A stretch of DNA of 64,000 nt. Source: Hippasteria phrygiana (Eukaryota; Echinodermata; Asteroidea; Valvatida; Goniasteridae). The position numbers and the translations under genes were made by a program. Below are positions 36,301 to 42,365 of this stretch, in pieces. Each line of letters opens with the position of its first letter. The first letter of the stretch is position 1. The notes beneath the pieces were generated by a model. That model saw only the letters and a program-made list of their open reading frames with translations, was not told the DNA's origin and made no database searches. The stretch covers positions 186,001-250,000 of the forward strand of contig JAZGUH010000022.1 in assembly GCA_037893225.1 (NCBI GenBank), given 5' to 3'.

Positions 36301-37510
36301 GCTGGATCGTTCCCTACCACTTCGCCTATTAGAATCTACCGTGGCCTTAAATTTGTGTTTTAAGACTTTCATTTTTGCTACATGTACATACGCTTTCCAC
36401 ATTTCTATCATATCCCAGATCTTTTAATTTCTGGGATAGTCGTTTGTAGAATTTAGAGTTTCTCCTGAGTGGATCGTCGTCGAGGGCACGTTGCACATCA
36501 TCCTCAGCCCACAACGCTTCACTTTAGCCATGGAGAAATAAAACATGCTTTAGCCCAGTCGTTAGATCCCATTACTTTCTCTGTCGCTGGTGAAGTCGAA
36601 GCAGTGGTCATGATGCAATGGTAAACAGTTTTGACAAAACATGCTTCAAAAAATGTCGGAACAATGAACTAAATGTAAGGGCAAGAGCAGAATGACGCAC
36701 GTAAAGGCTTTACTGTATTAGCAAAGATAGCGATTGATGGACCACGCTAGCACCAGAGATGTAGTCGAGTCCATCACAAGTCCCTGCAAGTCCATCACAA
36801 GCCCTCCAGTCCTAATCCTAATCACAAGCTATTCAAATGAGCTTTGACAAAGGCATTCCTTTGTCATTGTTCATCCAGTTACTTGTGACCAGCTTTATGA
36901 AAGGACTTCTGACTGGGCTTGCGAAAGTACTTGTAAAAGGACTTGCAGGGACTCTACTCCAACTCTGACTAGCACTACGTTGGCGTGCATGCTATGCGTG
37001 CTACATGTGTATGTAGAGGACATGCACTGACAACCCGGCGCGATTGTTTACACAAATAAAGGCGCACCTTAAAAGGGGTTACGTAACACCGGGTCAACTG
37101 CGCTGGTTAAAACGGGAAGTGTTTTAGCTAAAAGCGTTTAGACACCGTTTTAGAAGATAAAACCGTTCTAGTTTAGCACTAAACCCTCCCTCCGAGGTGT
37201 TTTAAAACACCGTTTTAGCGGCGAGATAAACCCGATTCGGTGCAACTTTAAAACCGTTCAGACACCGTTTTAGCTAAAACTTTATACCAAATCGAGTTCA
37301 ACTAGTGTGTTAAGGGAATTTAAAACGGTGTCAGAACGTACCCTAACGCATTTGCTGCAGCACTATGCATACAGCGCATAGATTGAATGCAGTTTAGTCC
37401 AACTAGGAAATCACACGCCTATGACATGAAGACATTTAAATGGGCACTCACTTCAACTTGCCAATCCGATCAGTAATTTCATGTTGGCGTTCTATTCTTG
37501 AGTGAGACAT
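3147..37510 (-). CDS. Gene 1: TPR / CCCH zinc-finger HELZ2-like protein, 5' 21 exons
   Basis: Spliced minus-strand gene. I chained 21 exons by GT-AG sites, phase agreement and homology to gene 2, giving 1414 codons without a stop. Domains in order: conserved short N-terminus (1-32), TPR-like helices (33-161), linker (162-231), basic then acidic patch (232-270), Ser/Pro stretches, U1/matrin-type C2H2 finger (about 352-375), Pro/Ala linker, three Cys/His modules ending in CCCH fingers (515-620, 720-814, 814-956), second C2H2 (about 1020-1044), a split CCCH (1060-1085), and the region that precedes the helicase core in HELZ/HELZ2/MOV10 relatives (1134-1414). Blocks such as SFSQWVLFDFGSEPVL and LDRDNYRLHMHKMLHLEE are typical of that family. 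The ATPase motifs are not in the window. Probable role, by family: cytoplasmic RNA binding and remodelling or decay. The TPR part also resembles ZC3H7-like proteins. Confidence 0.85.
4540..4700. repeat. Dispersed repeat shared with 25295-25430
   Basis: CTTGTCCCTATACC, GTTACCTAACACATCC, GAATTCTTGAGATTCCGG and AACACAATGACCAACACAA all recur inverted at 25295-25430. The last 80 bp overlap a SINE tail. Confidence 0.65.
4790..5079 (-). CDS. Gene 1 exon 20, HELZ/MOV10-type linker
   Basis: 290 nt. It encodes LLALYKPPASLSIDDIELGK followed by LDRDNYRLHMHKMLHLEERE. The Y-K-x-P and NYR..MH..L.LEE blocks lie just upstream of the helicase core in this family. Donor GTAGCT, phase 2. Confidence 0.9.
5604..5710 (+). 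mobile_element. hAT-like element fragment
   Basis: Matches the middle and right part of 34659-35052: GGATGAACAATGACAAAG, the CAAAGCTCATTTGAATAGCT block, two GTGATGGACTT units and TTGACTACAGCCCTG. Confidence 0.7.
5836..5945 (+). mobile_element. tRNA-derived SINE copy
   Basis: Contains a box-A-like stretch (TAGCCGAGTTGGTAGAGCG) and a box-B-like stretch (GGTTCAAATCC), then CTCCTGCCAGTTTTCTTTGT. The same unit recurs at 8256-8392, 14140-14285, 25845-25925 and 26100-26255. It lacks tRNA-like folding after box B, so it is a SINE and not a tRNA gene. Confidence 0.8.
6014..6244 (-). CDS. Gene 1 exon 19, HELZ/MOV10-type beta domain
   Basis: 231 nt in phase 0/0. It encodes KRVGLLYDEHRLHFYLS, then SFSQWVLFDFGSEPVLVRKL. 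The FDFG.EPVL block is a hallmark I recognise from HELZ and MOV10 relatives. Confidence 0.88.
6482..6708. mobile_element. Dispersed repeat ending GGGCTGTCC, copy 1
   Basis: Shares AAGGGTTTTACGGACGG and ACAATAAACCTCCATCCAC with 38586-38842 and, inverted, with 29228-29640. Ends ATTGCGGACAGCCC, the complement of the start of the fuller copy. An AT-rich TATTCGAATATTCG core is typical. Non-coding DNA element, superfamily not determined; a hAT-like MITE is possible. Confidence 0.65.
6727..6855 (-). CDS. Gene 1 exon 18, HELZ-type region
   Basis: 129 nt in phase 0/0. The peptide contains LPGIHVQCAEDLNNFL and TTFIFVWKFVIKSKK, which resembles the beta-rich segment before the helicase core of HELZ/HELZ2 proteins. 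Confidence 0.8.
7766..7973 (-). CDS. Gene 1 exon 17, split CCCH finger and coiled helix
   Basis: 208 nt encoding HKAKACVFTNSPADRNNC then TQAHS; with the Cys at the end of exon 16 this makes a CCCH-like finger. A charged helix follows (EELEEWRERHQYRLMKMKKA) and KLYAFMDEVLEKY. Matches gene 2 exon 13 closely. Confidence 0.9.
8256..8392 (-). mobile_element. tRNA-derived SINE copy
   Basis: Reverse orientation copy. On the minus strand it reads CGAGCAAAGATACTGACAAT, then CAAGATAGCTCAGTTGGTAG (box A) and GGTTCGAATCCCGC (box B). The best preserved copy in the window. Confidence 0.85.
8393..9178. other. Intron 16 of gene 1, remaining part
   Basis: AT-rich sequence after the SINE; I see nothing assignable in it. 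Confidence 0.6.
9179..9503 (-). CDS. Gene 1 exon 16, C2H2 finger
   Basis: 325 nt. It starts (L)TTLDEV, an entry motif shared with gene 2 exons 11 and 12, then an Ala/Ser/Thr linker and YYCSYCDQGFPQLWNLQQH..H (C-x2-C-x12-H-x5-H), ending PPWNVVNGEYRECQ. Acceptor GCTCACAG, donor GTGAGT. Confidence 0.9.
10119..10544 (-). CDS. Gene 1 exon 15, zinc module 3
   Basis: 426 nt. A Pro/Ala-rich lead is followed by IMYVCGMCF, HPWKYKKVVVYSE, VHPRHPNLKRGIHPTLC and the finger CRHLDKCLRTSCMFPH (C-x5-C-x4-C-x3-H), then EEALLWKYM. This is the module type duplicated in gene 2 exons 10 and 11. Donor GTGAGT, phase 1. Confidence 0.9.
11214..11967 (-). CDS. Gene 1 exon 14, CCCH finger 1 and complete zinc module 2
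   Basis: 754 nt. It opens with QIWGRIRDRTKPDFKGPYTL and the finger CEQFNTGIPCKIAEDSCWYC+H (C-x8-C-x6-C-x3-H), then REELLIW. After a polar spacer a second module begins LYLCGSCF and ends CYNIEKQFGCRFGDTCKFAH, a canonical C-x8-C-x5-C-x3-H finger. Such fingers typically bind single-stranded RNA. Donor GTGTGA. Confidence 0.88.
12811..12952 (-). CDS. Gene 1 exon 13, first half of zinc module 1
   Basis: Encodes LACEKCYQAVGGKFGYEG and then HHCFGG, the C-x2-C start of the module seen again in exons 14 and 15. The acceptor (TATAG) is good. The donor (GAG|GTTCGT) is weak and was chosen mainly because exon 14 needs phase 0, so the right-hand coding boundary on this strand is uncertain. Confidence 0.6.
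13338..13563. repeat. 18-bp minisatellite, about 12.5 units
   Basis: Unit AATGGCTGCCAAAATCAA with one variant (AAAATAAAA). It is open on both strands because the unit is a multiple of three. It lies in intron 12 of gene 1; I see no splice or start evidence that it is translated. Confidence 0.95.
13734..13980 (-). CDS. Gene 1 exon 12, low-complexity linker
   Basis: 247 nt encoding a Ser/Pro/Ala-rich linker that ends SMEWLKKFILR, which leads into the first zinc module. Acceptor ATTACAG, donor GTATGC, phase 2 out. Confidence 0.75.
14140..14285 (+). mobile_element. tRNA-derived SINE copy
   Basis: Follows a poly-C run; box A TAGCTCAGTTGG is written here as CAGCTCAGTTGGTAGAGTG and box B as GGTTCAAATTCCGC. 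Lies in intron 11 of gene 1. Confidence 0.8.
14636..14980 (-). CDS. Gene 1 exon 11, U1/matrin-type C2H2 finger and Ala/Pro repeats
   Basis: 345 nt. The core YCKVCKVQSNAQKQYLQHL then GAKH is C-x2-C-x12-H-x5-H, the spacing of RNA-binding U1C/matrin/ZNF385-type fingers. It is followed by degenerate repeats of the GAQYTGAQYAPAQ kind and a Pro-rich tail. This finger is missing from gene 2. Confidence 0.82.
15240..15805. mobile_element. MITE with about 24-bp terminal inverted repeats
   Basis: Left end GGGTCATTCCGTGCCAAATC; right end is its inverse with one extra T. The 566-bp interior has no supported gene. Lies in intron 10 of gene 1. Confidence 0.75.
15885..15975 (-). CDS. Gene 1 exon 10
   Basis: 91 nt encoding a polar linker with SYGLDDFGPIQLPNNNQSS. 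Acceptor GTTGTAG, donor GTAAGT; phases agree with both neighbours. Confidence 0.65.
16218..16265 (-). mobile_element. SINE 3' fragment
   Basis: Minus-strand remnant: CAAGTTCAAATCACGCTTCT followed by GCCAAGTTTTTTTTGTTCAC. Similar remnants sit at 3497-3548 (minus) and 4675-4755 (plus). Confidence 0.55.
16623..16675 (-). CDS. Gene 1 exon 9
   Basis: 53 nt encoding a Ser/Gly/Ala-rich linker (ASSISPRGAASNGPTNQ). Acceptor TTTGTAG and donor GTTTGT fit the flanking phases (1 in, 0 out). Support is phase and splice sites only. Confidence 0.6.
16822..17015. repeat. Minisatellite of CCCCTCCCCTCAAAATATG units
   Basis: About ten units of 17-22 bp that vary by an ATATGG insertion. In intron 8 of gene 1. 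Confidence 0.9.
17390..17504 (-). CDS. Gene 1 exon 8, basic then acidic tract
   Basis: 115 nt encoding a Lys/Asn-rich run (NKKKNKTKQLVR) followed directly by SSSEEEDDPYDESSYES. It looks like a nuclear-localisation-type basic patch next to a CK2-type acidic patch. Gene 2 has no obvious counterpart of the acidic part. Confidence 0.75.
17612..17862. repeat. 19-bp minisatellite, about 12 units
   Basis: Unit GGGAATTTGTTTTGGAATT, with GGGCATTTG variants in the left half. The 19-bp period gives a 19-residue peptide period in every frame; not a gene. Confidence 0.93.
18640..18720. repeat. Dispersed repeat (CAATCGTGGAC), copy 1
   Basis: CGGCAATCGTGGACTAGGGA and AGGGTCCACGATTGACCTAA recur, inverted, at 49436-49532. 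Too short to classify. Confidence 0.55.
18868..19077 (-). CDS. Gene 1 exon 7, linker
   Basis: 210 nt in phase 0, encoding ILLNPKVQAIISQLNLQLDP and then an RRRPR-containing polar linker. The start matches gene 2 exon 7 (VKENPEVKDIIEQILGAQSDP). Donor GTGAGA. Confidence 0.82.
20193..20466 (+). pseudogene. THAP-domain exon, frame-shifted
   Basis: Plus strand, inside intron 6 of gene 1 and antisense to it. It starts MPTRCVAAGCSKTTTDGVSL + HLFPTDAKYRRIWTAKV in one frame; after a break between about 20306 and 20330 a second frame continues SFSALCSDHFEPSCF and STAIPTKFPYV. These are the landmarks of a C2CH THAP DNA-binding domain (C..C, the conserved W, C..H, and the AVPT-like end). In the first frame a TAG follows VTRA. 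A possible donor GTGAGT follows the domain. THAP domains occur in P-element-type transposases and host factors; a dead transposon or retro-copied fragment is most likely. Confidence 0.8.
21066..21211 (-). CDS. Gene 1 exon 6
   Basis: 146 nt encoding (A)LRVDGNCERALVQQVLAQYD and a further helix ending LLSEYPDK; last TPR-like unit. Acceptor TTTACAG, donor GTGGGA. Twelve nt longer than the equivalent exon of gene 2. Confidence 0.85.
22026..22062 (-). CDS. Gene 1 exon 5 (37 nt)
   Basis: Microexon encoding GHPEAALEDCRV, a TPR B-helix signature. The donor GTAAG is used after GTAG; this puts exon 6 in frame and gives the same 37-nt length as gene 2 exon 5 (GYATAAMQDAGD). Confidence 0.85.
22440..22655. 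mobile_element. Diverged foldback element of the same family
   Basis: GATGCTCAGCACAAAAATTT and the inverse AAATTTTTGTGCTGAGCATC are about 215 bp apart. Internal CATGCTAAACAAACAGCAGC resembles the complement of the 56453-56691 copy. A further partial copy follows to 22860. Confidence 0.65.
23365..23869. mobile_element. MITE with TTAAAGGYAGTGTACA ends and internal palindromes
   Basis: Left TTAAAGGTAGTGTACA and right TGTACACTGCCTTTAA are inverted with one mismatch. Inside are a hairpin around 23519-23553 (TTTCCAACGATTTCCAGCTG and its inverse) and GC-rich inverted arms at 23573-23600 and 23662-23690 (TAGTCAAGGCGCGC). A right-end relative appears at 59020-59085. Confidence 0.72.
24235..24365. repeat. 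ACATGT microsatellite and a 35-bp duplication
   Basis: Runs of TACATG followed by two copies of CTACACGTGACTTTAAAAAC. Other ACATGT runs are at 2360-2385, 23238-23272, 24012-24030 and 29932-29947. Confidence 0.85.
25295..25430. repeat. Dispersed repeat shared with 4540-4700
   Basis: Inverted copy: TTGTGTTGGTCATTGTGTTC, CCGGAATCTCAGGAATTC, GGATGTGTTAGGTAAC, GGTATAGGGACAAAAGG. Confidence 0.65.
25845..25925 (+). mobile_element. tRNA-derived SINE, 3' part
   Basis: Starts inside box A (GGTAGAGTGCCGGTACCG) and keeps box B (GGTCCGAATCCCGC) and the CAGTTGTCTTTGTTCAC tail. Confidence 0.7.
26100..26255 (+). mobile_element. tRNA-derived SINE copy
   Basis: Head CCGAACAAAGATACTGACAA, box A with a small deletion (AAGATAGCTGTTGGTAGAGC) and box B AGTTCGAATCC. 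Confidence 0.75.
27010..27395. repeat. Tandem duplication, unit about 217 bp
   Basis: CCCCCAATATTTGGAGTTGT, ACAAAACCAATGGTRTGGGT and AAAGAAACAAYRAAATCATT occur twice in the same order about 217 bp apart. Confidence 0.85.
29228..29640. mobile_element. Dispersed repeat starting GGGCTGTCC, longest copy
   Basis: About 410 bp. Starts GGGCTGTCCCGAATATACCG, with many ATATTCGAATA palindromes, and ends with GTTTCGAATAGTCAAATAC. Two other copies are at 6482-6708 and 38586-38842; an AT-rich relative lies at 8030-8110. The short ORFs in it are not conserved between copies. Confidence 0.7.
30324..30408 (-). CDS. Gene 1 exon 4
   Basis: 85 nt encoding a 29-residue segment that ends MHIYRAECCCKM, the A-helix of the second TPR unit. 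Acceptor ...CTACAG, donor GTGAGT. It aligns residue for residue with gene 2 exon 4 (ends RLLILRSKCANRL). Confidence 0.82.
30555..31389. mobile_element. hAT-like non-autonomous element with 8-bp target duplication
   Basis: Ends CAGTGTTGTAGGTCTCGAGA (left) and TCTCGACTACAACACTG (right) are inverted. The flanks are both ATTAACAC (30547-30554 and 31390-31397), a perfect 8-bp duplication as made by hAT transposases. Just inside each end are GGTCTC arrays (30570-30690 and 31254-31375). No transposase is encoded. Confidence 0.88.
31398..31605. repeat. Repeats of ACCATACAAAACC-type units
   Basis: About three units near 58 bp (TTTTGTATGGTAAACMTGCT, TCACTGTGG...). The same motif recurs in degenerate form at 32090-32310. 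Confidence 0.75.
31645..31985. repeat. Degenerate GGAGGATTYWGGTTA repeats
   Basis: Irregularly spaced AGGATTTTGGAGGATTCAGG motifs; a related inverted or sparse set is at 29993-30210. Possibly a decayed satellite. Confidence 0.7.
32465..32565. repeat. 34-bp tandem repeat, three units
   Basis: Three copies of GCTTGTGCAGCCAAGCG plus a 17-bp spacer (AAAYGGACACAAKAG). Confidence 0.88.
32995..33106. repeat. 12-bp minisatellite (CCCCCCACAACT)
   Basis: About nine units, 31 bp beyond the donor of gene 1 exon 3. Strongly C-rich on the plus strand, so G-rich in the transcript of gene 1. Confidence 0.92.
33137..33255 (-). CDS. Gene 1 exon 3, TPR-like helices
   Basis: 119 nt encoding LKTFIRDLQKDMKDEG followed by a TPR-type helix pair (ADLMAEGNYQSAGAMLTDAI). 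Acceptor ...CACGCAG, donor GTAAGA. Same length and phase as gene 2 exon 3, with about half of the residues similar. Confidence 0.88.
33666..34212. mobile_element. Long-TIR element, copy 1
   Basis: Arms CTAGTCTTGGTTCCAAGACG (left) and the diverged inverse ending AAGGTTCCTGGGGAACC (right), with GGCCAAGG/AGACGTCTTGGCTATTTCG blocks inverted around an AT-rich centre. Related to 47461-47895. A partial arm of the 44180-44440 family abuts it on the left (33598-33655). Confidence 0.65.
34382..34418 (-). CDS. Gene 1 exon 2 (37 nt)
   Basis: Microexon encoding (K)LTPVELLPVGSQ between a good acceptor and the donor GTAAGC. It matches the 37-nt exon 2 of gene 2 (SSSPMDLLPPVLV) in length, phase and the P-x-[DE]-LLP core, which supports an exon this short. 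Confidence 0.75.
34659..35052. mobile_element. hAT-like element carrying an 11-bp tandem array
   Basis: Left end CAGAGTTGGAGTCGAGTCCC, right end GGACTCGACTACATCTCTG. Flanks GTATAAAA and GTATGAAA agree at 7 of 8 bases, a likely target duplication. The right half is an array of GTGATGGACTT (34852-35037). Related copies are at 36754-36967 and 5604-5710. Confidence 0.82.
34852..35037. repeat. 11-bp tandem repeat, about 17 units
   Basis: Near-perfect head-to-tail GTGATGGACTT units inside the hAT-like element, preceded by a few GTTTAGGACTT variants. The apparent long ORF over it comes from the periodicity. Confidence 0.92.
35545..36112. mobile_element. Inverted-repeat element with GTCCAGTGCGGACA motifs
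   Basis: Left GCCCTGTCCGCACTGGACTT and right AAGTCCAGTGCGGACACGGC are inverted. The GTCCAGTGCGGAC palindrome recurs internally near 35611, 35730 and 36018, suggesting internal duplication of termini or nested copies. Confidence 0.7.
36121..37343. mobile_element. Larger inverted-repeat element rich in TTTTAGCTAAAAC motifs
   Basis: Left AGGCTACGTTCAGACATTGT and right GGTGTCAGAACGTACCCT are imperfect inverted ends, with subterminal TTTTAGTTAAAAC/GTTTTAGCTAAAAC motifs on both sides. It ends about 110 bp from exon 1 of gene 1, so it could overlap the 5' untranslated or promoter region. Confidence 0.6.
36754..36967. mobile_element. hAT-like element, short inverted copy
   Basis: Ends CAGAGATGTAGTCGAGTCC and GGGACTCTACTCCAACTCTG; flanks GCTAGCAC and ACTAGCAC match at 7 of 8. 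It is the family member of 34659-35052 in opposite orientation with only two units of the 11-bp repeat. It is nested in the larger inverted-repeat element 36121-37343. Confidence 0.8.
37452..37510 (-). CDS. Gene 1 exon 1 (coding start)
   Basis: ATG at 37510-37508; encodes MSHSRIERQHEITDRIGKL plus two bases, donor GTGAGT. I chose this Met because exon 1 of gene 2 encodes a related peptide (both contain an E-R-x(3-5)-RIG core) that also ends in phase 2 before a 37-nt exon. Any 5' UTR exons are not visible. Confidence 0.7.
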
Positions 37511-38585
37511 GATGATGCTGCTGTAACTTCCTCAGTCAACTGAAAGTCGGCAGGGACATGTATCAGTCGGTCATTACGCTAGGTTGCCTGAAAACAAAAA
37601 TCAGGTTCAAGTTACATTGCTTGATCCCTGAACAAAACAATACTGTGGTTTTGATATCAAAAAATGTAAAATAATAAAACATCACAACGATACAGAACGC
37701 AGAAAACAGGAGAGTGTTTGGCAAATTAACACAAGCCAAAAATATGCCCCAAAATACGGTATGCCCTACTACGTACAGCCGACATAAGCAAACAAACGTT
37801 TTTCCAGTGGTGTATTCTTGTTGGGCAACGCATGAAAAACAAAGTCCACTGCTACAATTAGCCGCCGACGGCAAAATTGCTTGAATACAGCTTGTAAAAT
37901 ATTGTCCAATCACATCAGCAATAACTTTAAGCAGAATGTGCTAAATGTGAGACAAACCAACATTTTCTTGAAAATTTACAAAAATTTTCTCCATTTTCTC
38001 AATAGGTAGGTACCGTAAATTGTCACAATCATCATCATTGCTTCTAGACATAGGATCATACATGTATGCCAGTTTAGGATTGGGAAATGCAAACAGCACT
38101 CTATGTCCTAGAGTAAGTCCCCCCCCCCCAACAACCCCTGACTACAGGATTGGTATTCTTTTTCTTGGCTTAAGGGGTGGGTCATTCTTTGAGTGTAAGT
38201 AACAATCTTTTGTACAGGAGAATAGTGCCCCAGGGTGGGGTTGGGTCACTTCCAAAAAGACAATCTCCACATTGGGGGTGGGGCAAACTAGGAGCGAAGG
38301 GGTGGGGGAACAACTGATGGGTATTAACCCTAACCCTGCTGAATCCAACAAGATACAACAACATTTGTAATGGATTTTGTTAACCTGAGGCTTCACACTT
38401 CAACTGCTATCACAGGTCTCGCATTTTTTCAACTATTCAGCCGTGAAATCCTCTGGGCATGCGCAGTCAGTCGTTTCTTGTCGCGCTCAGTATGTGTTTT
38501 ATTCCTCCATGCAATAAACTACCCCATCTGTTGAGTGGTAAATGCTCCTCGCTAGAGAGCACTCGAAAGCGGTGCCGCTGCTAGG

Positions 38586-38842
38586 ACTGTTCATTTACGA
38601 ATAATTTAGTATTCGAATATTCGAAACTGGGTTTGACTAAATATTTGAATATTCGATACTCGGCGATCAAATTTTTCAGTGCATGCCGCACCGGTAAAAA
38701 AACATTGCACGTAAAACAACGCCGGTGTTTTTCGTATGGCGATTGATATTATGGACCGTTCAAACAGCATTTTTTTGCATGCCCCTGTTGTATCAAGGGT
38801 TTTACGGACGGGAACAATAAACCTCCATCCACTAAAAGCCGA
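38586..38842. mobile_element. Dispersed repeat, copy 3 (inverted)
   Basis: Carries AGTATTCGAATATTCGAAAC, the CAGTGCATGCCGCACCGGTA block and the AAGGGTTTTACGGACGG block, in reverse order to the copy at 29228-29640. Truncated at its right end. Confidence 0.65.
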
Positions 38843-39074
38843 TTTAACTGCAGATATTAAGCATTTTCTTTTTCTGATTCATGTCTTCTGTGGAAATAAA
38901 GTCCGAAATTGCATTTGGTCTGATTACCATCTTGTGAATTCGAAGTCAGAATGACAGCGAAGGCATGGAACCAGATAAGATTCGTTGTGGGTAAAGATTT
39001 CTTCTAAGTCCCCCCCAAAACACTTACTGCACGTGTTCCACGCAAATAGCTCAAATAAGCTGGTTGTGCTAATA

Positions 39075-39155
39075 GCGTCAACAAAGCATCAACAAGCGTC
39101 AACAAACACAACAAGCGTCAACAAACACAACCAGCGCCAACAAAGCATCAACAAA
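39075..39155. repeat. CAACAA-rich short tandem repeat
   Basis: Variants of GCGTCAACAAACACAACAA. Confidence 0.75.
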
Positions 39156-40699
39156 TCAGGGGTGTACTCAGCTTCCAAATCTATGTCATACAATTTCTAT
39201 GACGCTCAGTGAACTTGTTTTGTACGAAAATGAAGGAATATGACCTTCGAAACACCATACGAATTTAACAAAATTTTGCAACCCCCTCATACTTTTGCAA
39301 CTCCCCTATAAAAAAATGGAGTGGTCCGGCACAAACAAGATGCAGCCAGCGAGGCTGCACGAAACAGTGCCATGAGGCATAGCGAGTTAAGTTTCGCGTA
39401 TTTCACACATTAACAAGGTTTTGTTAATATACTTAATATGACTGTTTTGGAAACAAATGACATTAGTGAAATAATTGTTTACGCCAAAACTTTCGTATTT
39501 AATTTGTTGACGCATGTTTACGCCTTCCTCCATGTTTACGATAAATAGCAGACCCAAATAAGGCAAAATAACCACTGCCTTGGCAAAATGACCACAGCAG
39601 GGTTCGTGTAGCATTTGTTATGAAGCCACAACCTGCTCGGAAAGATTTTACTTTAACTTACCCCCCACCAAAATCAGTCAGGAACAGCAAAATCTTGGAA
39701 AATAACTAACCCTCCTTGATAACAACTATCTAACGTTAAATGTGTGGCACAAATACTTATATCAATCATGGAGGTTTTCTTCCTCCATGCTTATAATTTT
39801 TTTTTTTATATCAAGATTTATGTCAGCAAAATTTGTAAAATTTAGGCAGAAATTAACATGTATGTGAACACTTCGAGTGACCGTACACTGTGCCAAGAAT
39901 CTAACACAGATACACAAACTTTCTTCCCCTAACGAAAATTTCCCAAATAAATTCTCAAATTTAAAGGTTGTGCCAAGTGTTTGCACAGTACAGAATGACA
40001 TAGGATGGATTCTTTTTCTCCAAAAATATGCTATTCCTGACCGATTTTGATTGGGGCATTAAAATCTTTCCACCTGCTCATGCCTTTTCCTAATTTCCTT
40101 GAATGAAATACCTCCCTTTCGATGACCTACCGTGATTATAAATTACTTGAACTAAAGAGCAGGACGAAATTCCCGCCACGTTGCGGACTGTCACCATGGC
40201 ATGGAGGAATTTATGCCGGAACTTTCGGCGTTATTCTACATTGCCATTGGCACTGGCAGGTTTCACAATTTGCCCTTTTTCCAGAACTAGACCACGTGGG
40301 TATTTGTCAAGCTAGTAGTCTTCCAAATCCTGATGACTGATTTTGAAGACGGGCGAGGAAGTGTGAATATTTATTAACATGTGGGAAAGCCACTTTCAAC
40401 GCGAACGTCGGATCCGGAAGCGGAAAAGACGCGCTCCACCGTATCGCGTACCGTACCGCACCGATCGAGAAATGGAAAAATTACACTGAAAAATTGCGCC
40501 ACCAACGATAGGAAGTATCACAGCTTTGGGGATTTCCCAAATCCGAACAAGTGAGAAATCAGTCAAAATAAACACGTTTGACTATTCTGAACATGTCCAG
40601 ACTTGAGCACGCAGAAGCTCAACCCACGGAATCACTATAAATTAACTCAATCTGAAAAGTAGTGACCATTTTGTCAAAATAAAGTTGAATGGTGCAAGT
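39156..40699. other. Unassigned intergenic sequence
   Basis: No repeat family, gene or RNA that I recognise; an AT-rich part (39400-40020) and a slightly GC-richer part (40130-40480). Confidence 0.5.
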
Positions 40700-41340
40700 T
40701 TTAATTATGCAGTTAGCTAGACCTCGACCCTGCCACATAATTATTATGTTAATTAGCCGTAGCGTGCTAAAGATGTAACGTGATGTATCTGTAATTCATG
40801 GAACTGGGCATGCGTAAAAGTACAGACAATGTTTACTTGTTAACGCCCTGAGGAAAAACTCAGCACGTTACAAATTTGAACGGTGCGTTGAGCAATATTG
40901 ATTGATACAGTATTTCTGACATCTGGGAATATTTTGGATGAGAAATACCCTTTGGCAGAAGTCAGATATGAAAATATGAACCCACAGTACATTGTTACTC
41001 ACAATTGGTTTCCTTGATCATTCATGGTAATCCAACAAGTGTCTATTGTAGCCTTTATCGAATGATATAATAGATTCTATTGGGAATTCTGGGTGAATTT
41101 TCTTCGGAAAATGTATGTATACTTGATGGCCCGTAGTATGCTGTCGTTCTACGAAATTCAGGTGAATTAAAGTCTCCGTACAAACAAAATGAGTTTGTCT
41201 GACGGTAATTTCTCAACGGGATTTCCCCGCGCGATGTTTTGCTCACAGGGCCAAATGGTCGATGAGGCTGCATATGTAAAGTCAGTTTATATTTAGCACG
41301 TCGTTTCGCAGTGAAAGAAAACAACTATACTTCATAACTG
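40700..41340. repeat. Dispersed duplicate segment, copy 1
   Basis: Shares ordered blocks with 45440-46160: CTGCCACATAAT, TGAACGTACAG-like and GGGCATGCGT, TGATGCAGTATTTCTGACAT-like, and ATTTTGGATGAGAAATACCC. No reading frame is conserved between the copies. Confidence 0.7.
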
Positions 41341-42186
41341 AATCACTGAGGTGGATGGATAAAACTTCATGTACTATAGGTGTATTACAACATTGATATA
41401 ATTATTATTTTTGCCAAAACCCGAGTGGGCATATCGGGAGCGGGGTCACAGGCGGAGGTCTACGTAATGGCGTTGAAGGCGCCCGATTAAATTTGTGACA
41501 TATATGGATTATGCAAGGCAATATTAAAAGAAAAAAAAGCAGTGGACATTCTTTTTAAACTTGTTTTCACGCATATCATTATGTGATACAATACAAACAA
41601 GATCCCAATATTTATGTTCAATGGAAGTGAGAAGACTTAAAGGATGATATAGTTTTTAGAAAAACCTTTCATCAATATATGCATGCAAGAGGGCGCTATA
41701 TTTTGTTTCGTCATACATGGCACTCCTCAAGAGTAAAAGAACAGTACAAAAACCAGTCCTTCAAAATTTAATAACCACAAACAAAGTTTTGAAAAAAAAT
41801 TAATTGGCCTCTACAATTGTCCAATCAATTAAGTATAACATGAAAATCAAGCATGTCAAGTAAAAAGTAGAATATTATGGACTCCAAGAAAATGTAGAAA
41901 AGTGTGATGTATACTTGTACACAAAGCTATGGAGACATTACTGTTCTGCCTTGAACAACATCATGTCTTTGTTCATAGGCCTACATATGGAAACTTTCAT
42001 TTGCATAAAAACCAAAATGTTGAAATTTCTGCAACATGTATACACATCCGCCTCAGTGCTACCACGTACAGATAAACCATAGGCCCTTGTCAACTCCATA
42101 TTGTTTTTAATACTAATTTTCACGATAAAAAACATGCCTATACGATCCCATTAATACAATAAAACATGATTACGAATAGGTGTCAA

Positions 42187-42365
42187 TAGACCTTTATCAT
42201 GGTACAGCCATCTTGTTTTTCTCCTATCAAAATCAATGTAACCAAACCGAGGCTAGAAGGAAAAATATTCTGGCACCTTCATTTAATAATTGGAATCACT
42301 ATTCATAATTACTAATGCATACAGGGAACAAGACAAAGATGGTGACAGCATGATAAAGGTCTATA
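42187..42365. mobile_element. Short MITE, ATAGACCTTTATCATG ends
   Basis: Left ATAGACCTTTATCATG and right CATGATAAAGGTCTAT are exact inverses 179 bp apart. No coding capacity. Confidence 0.78.
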
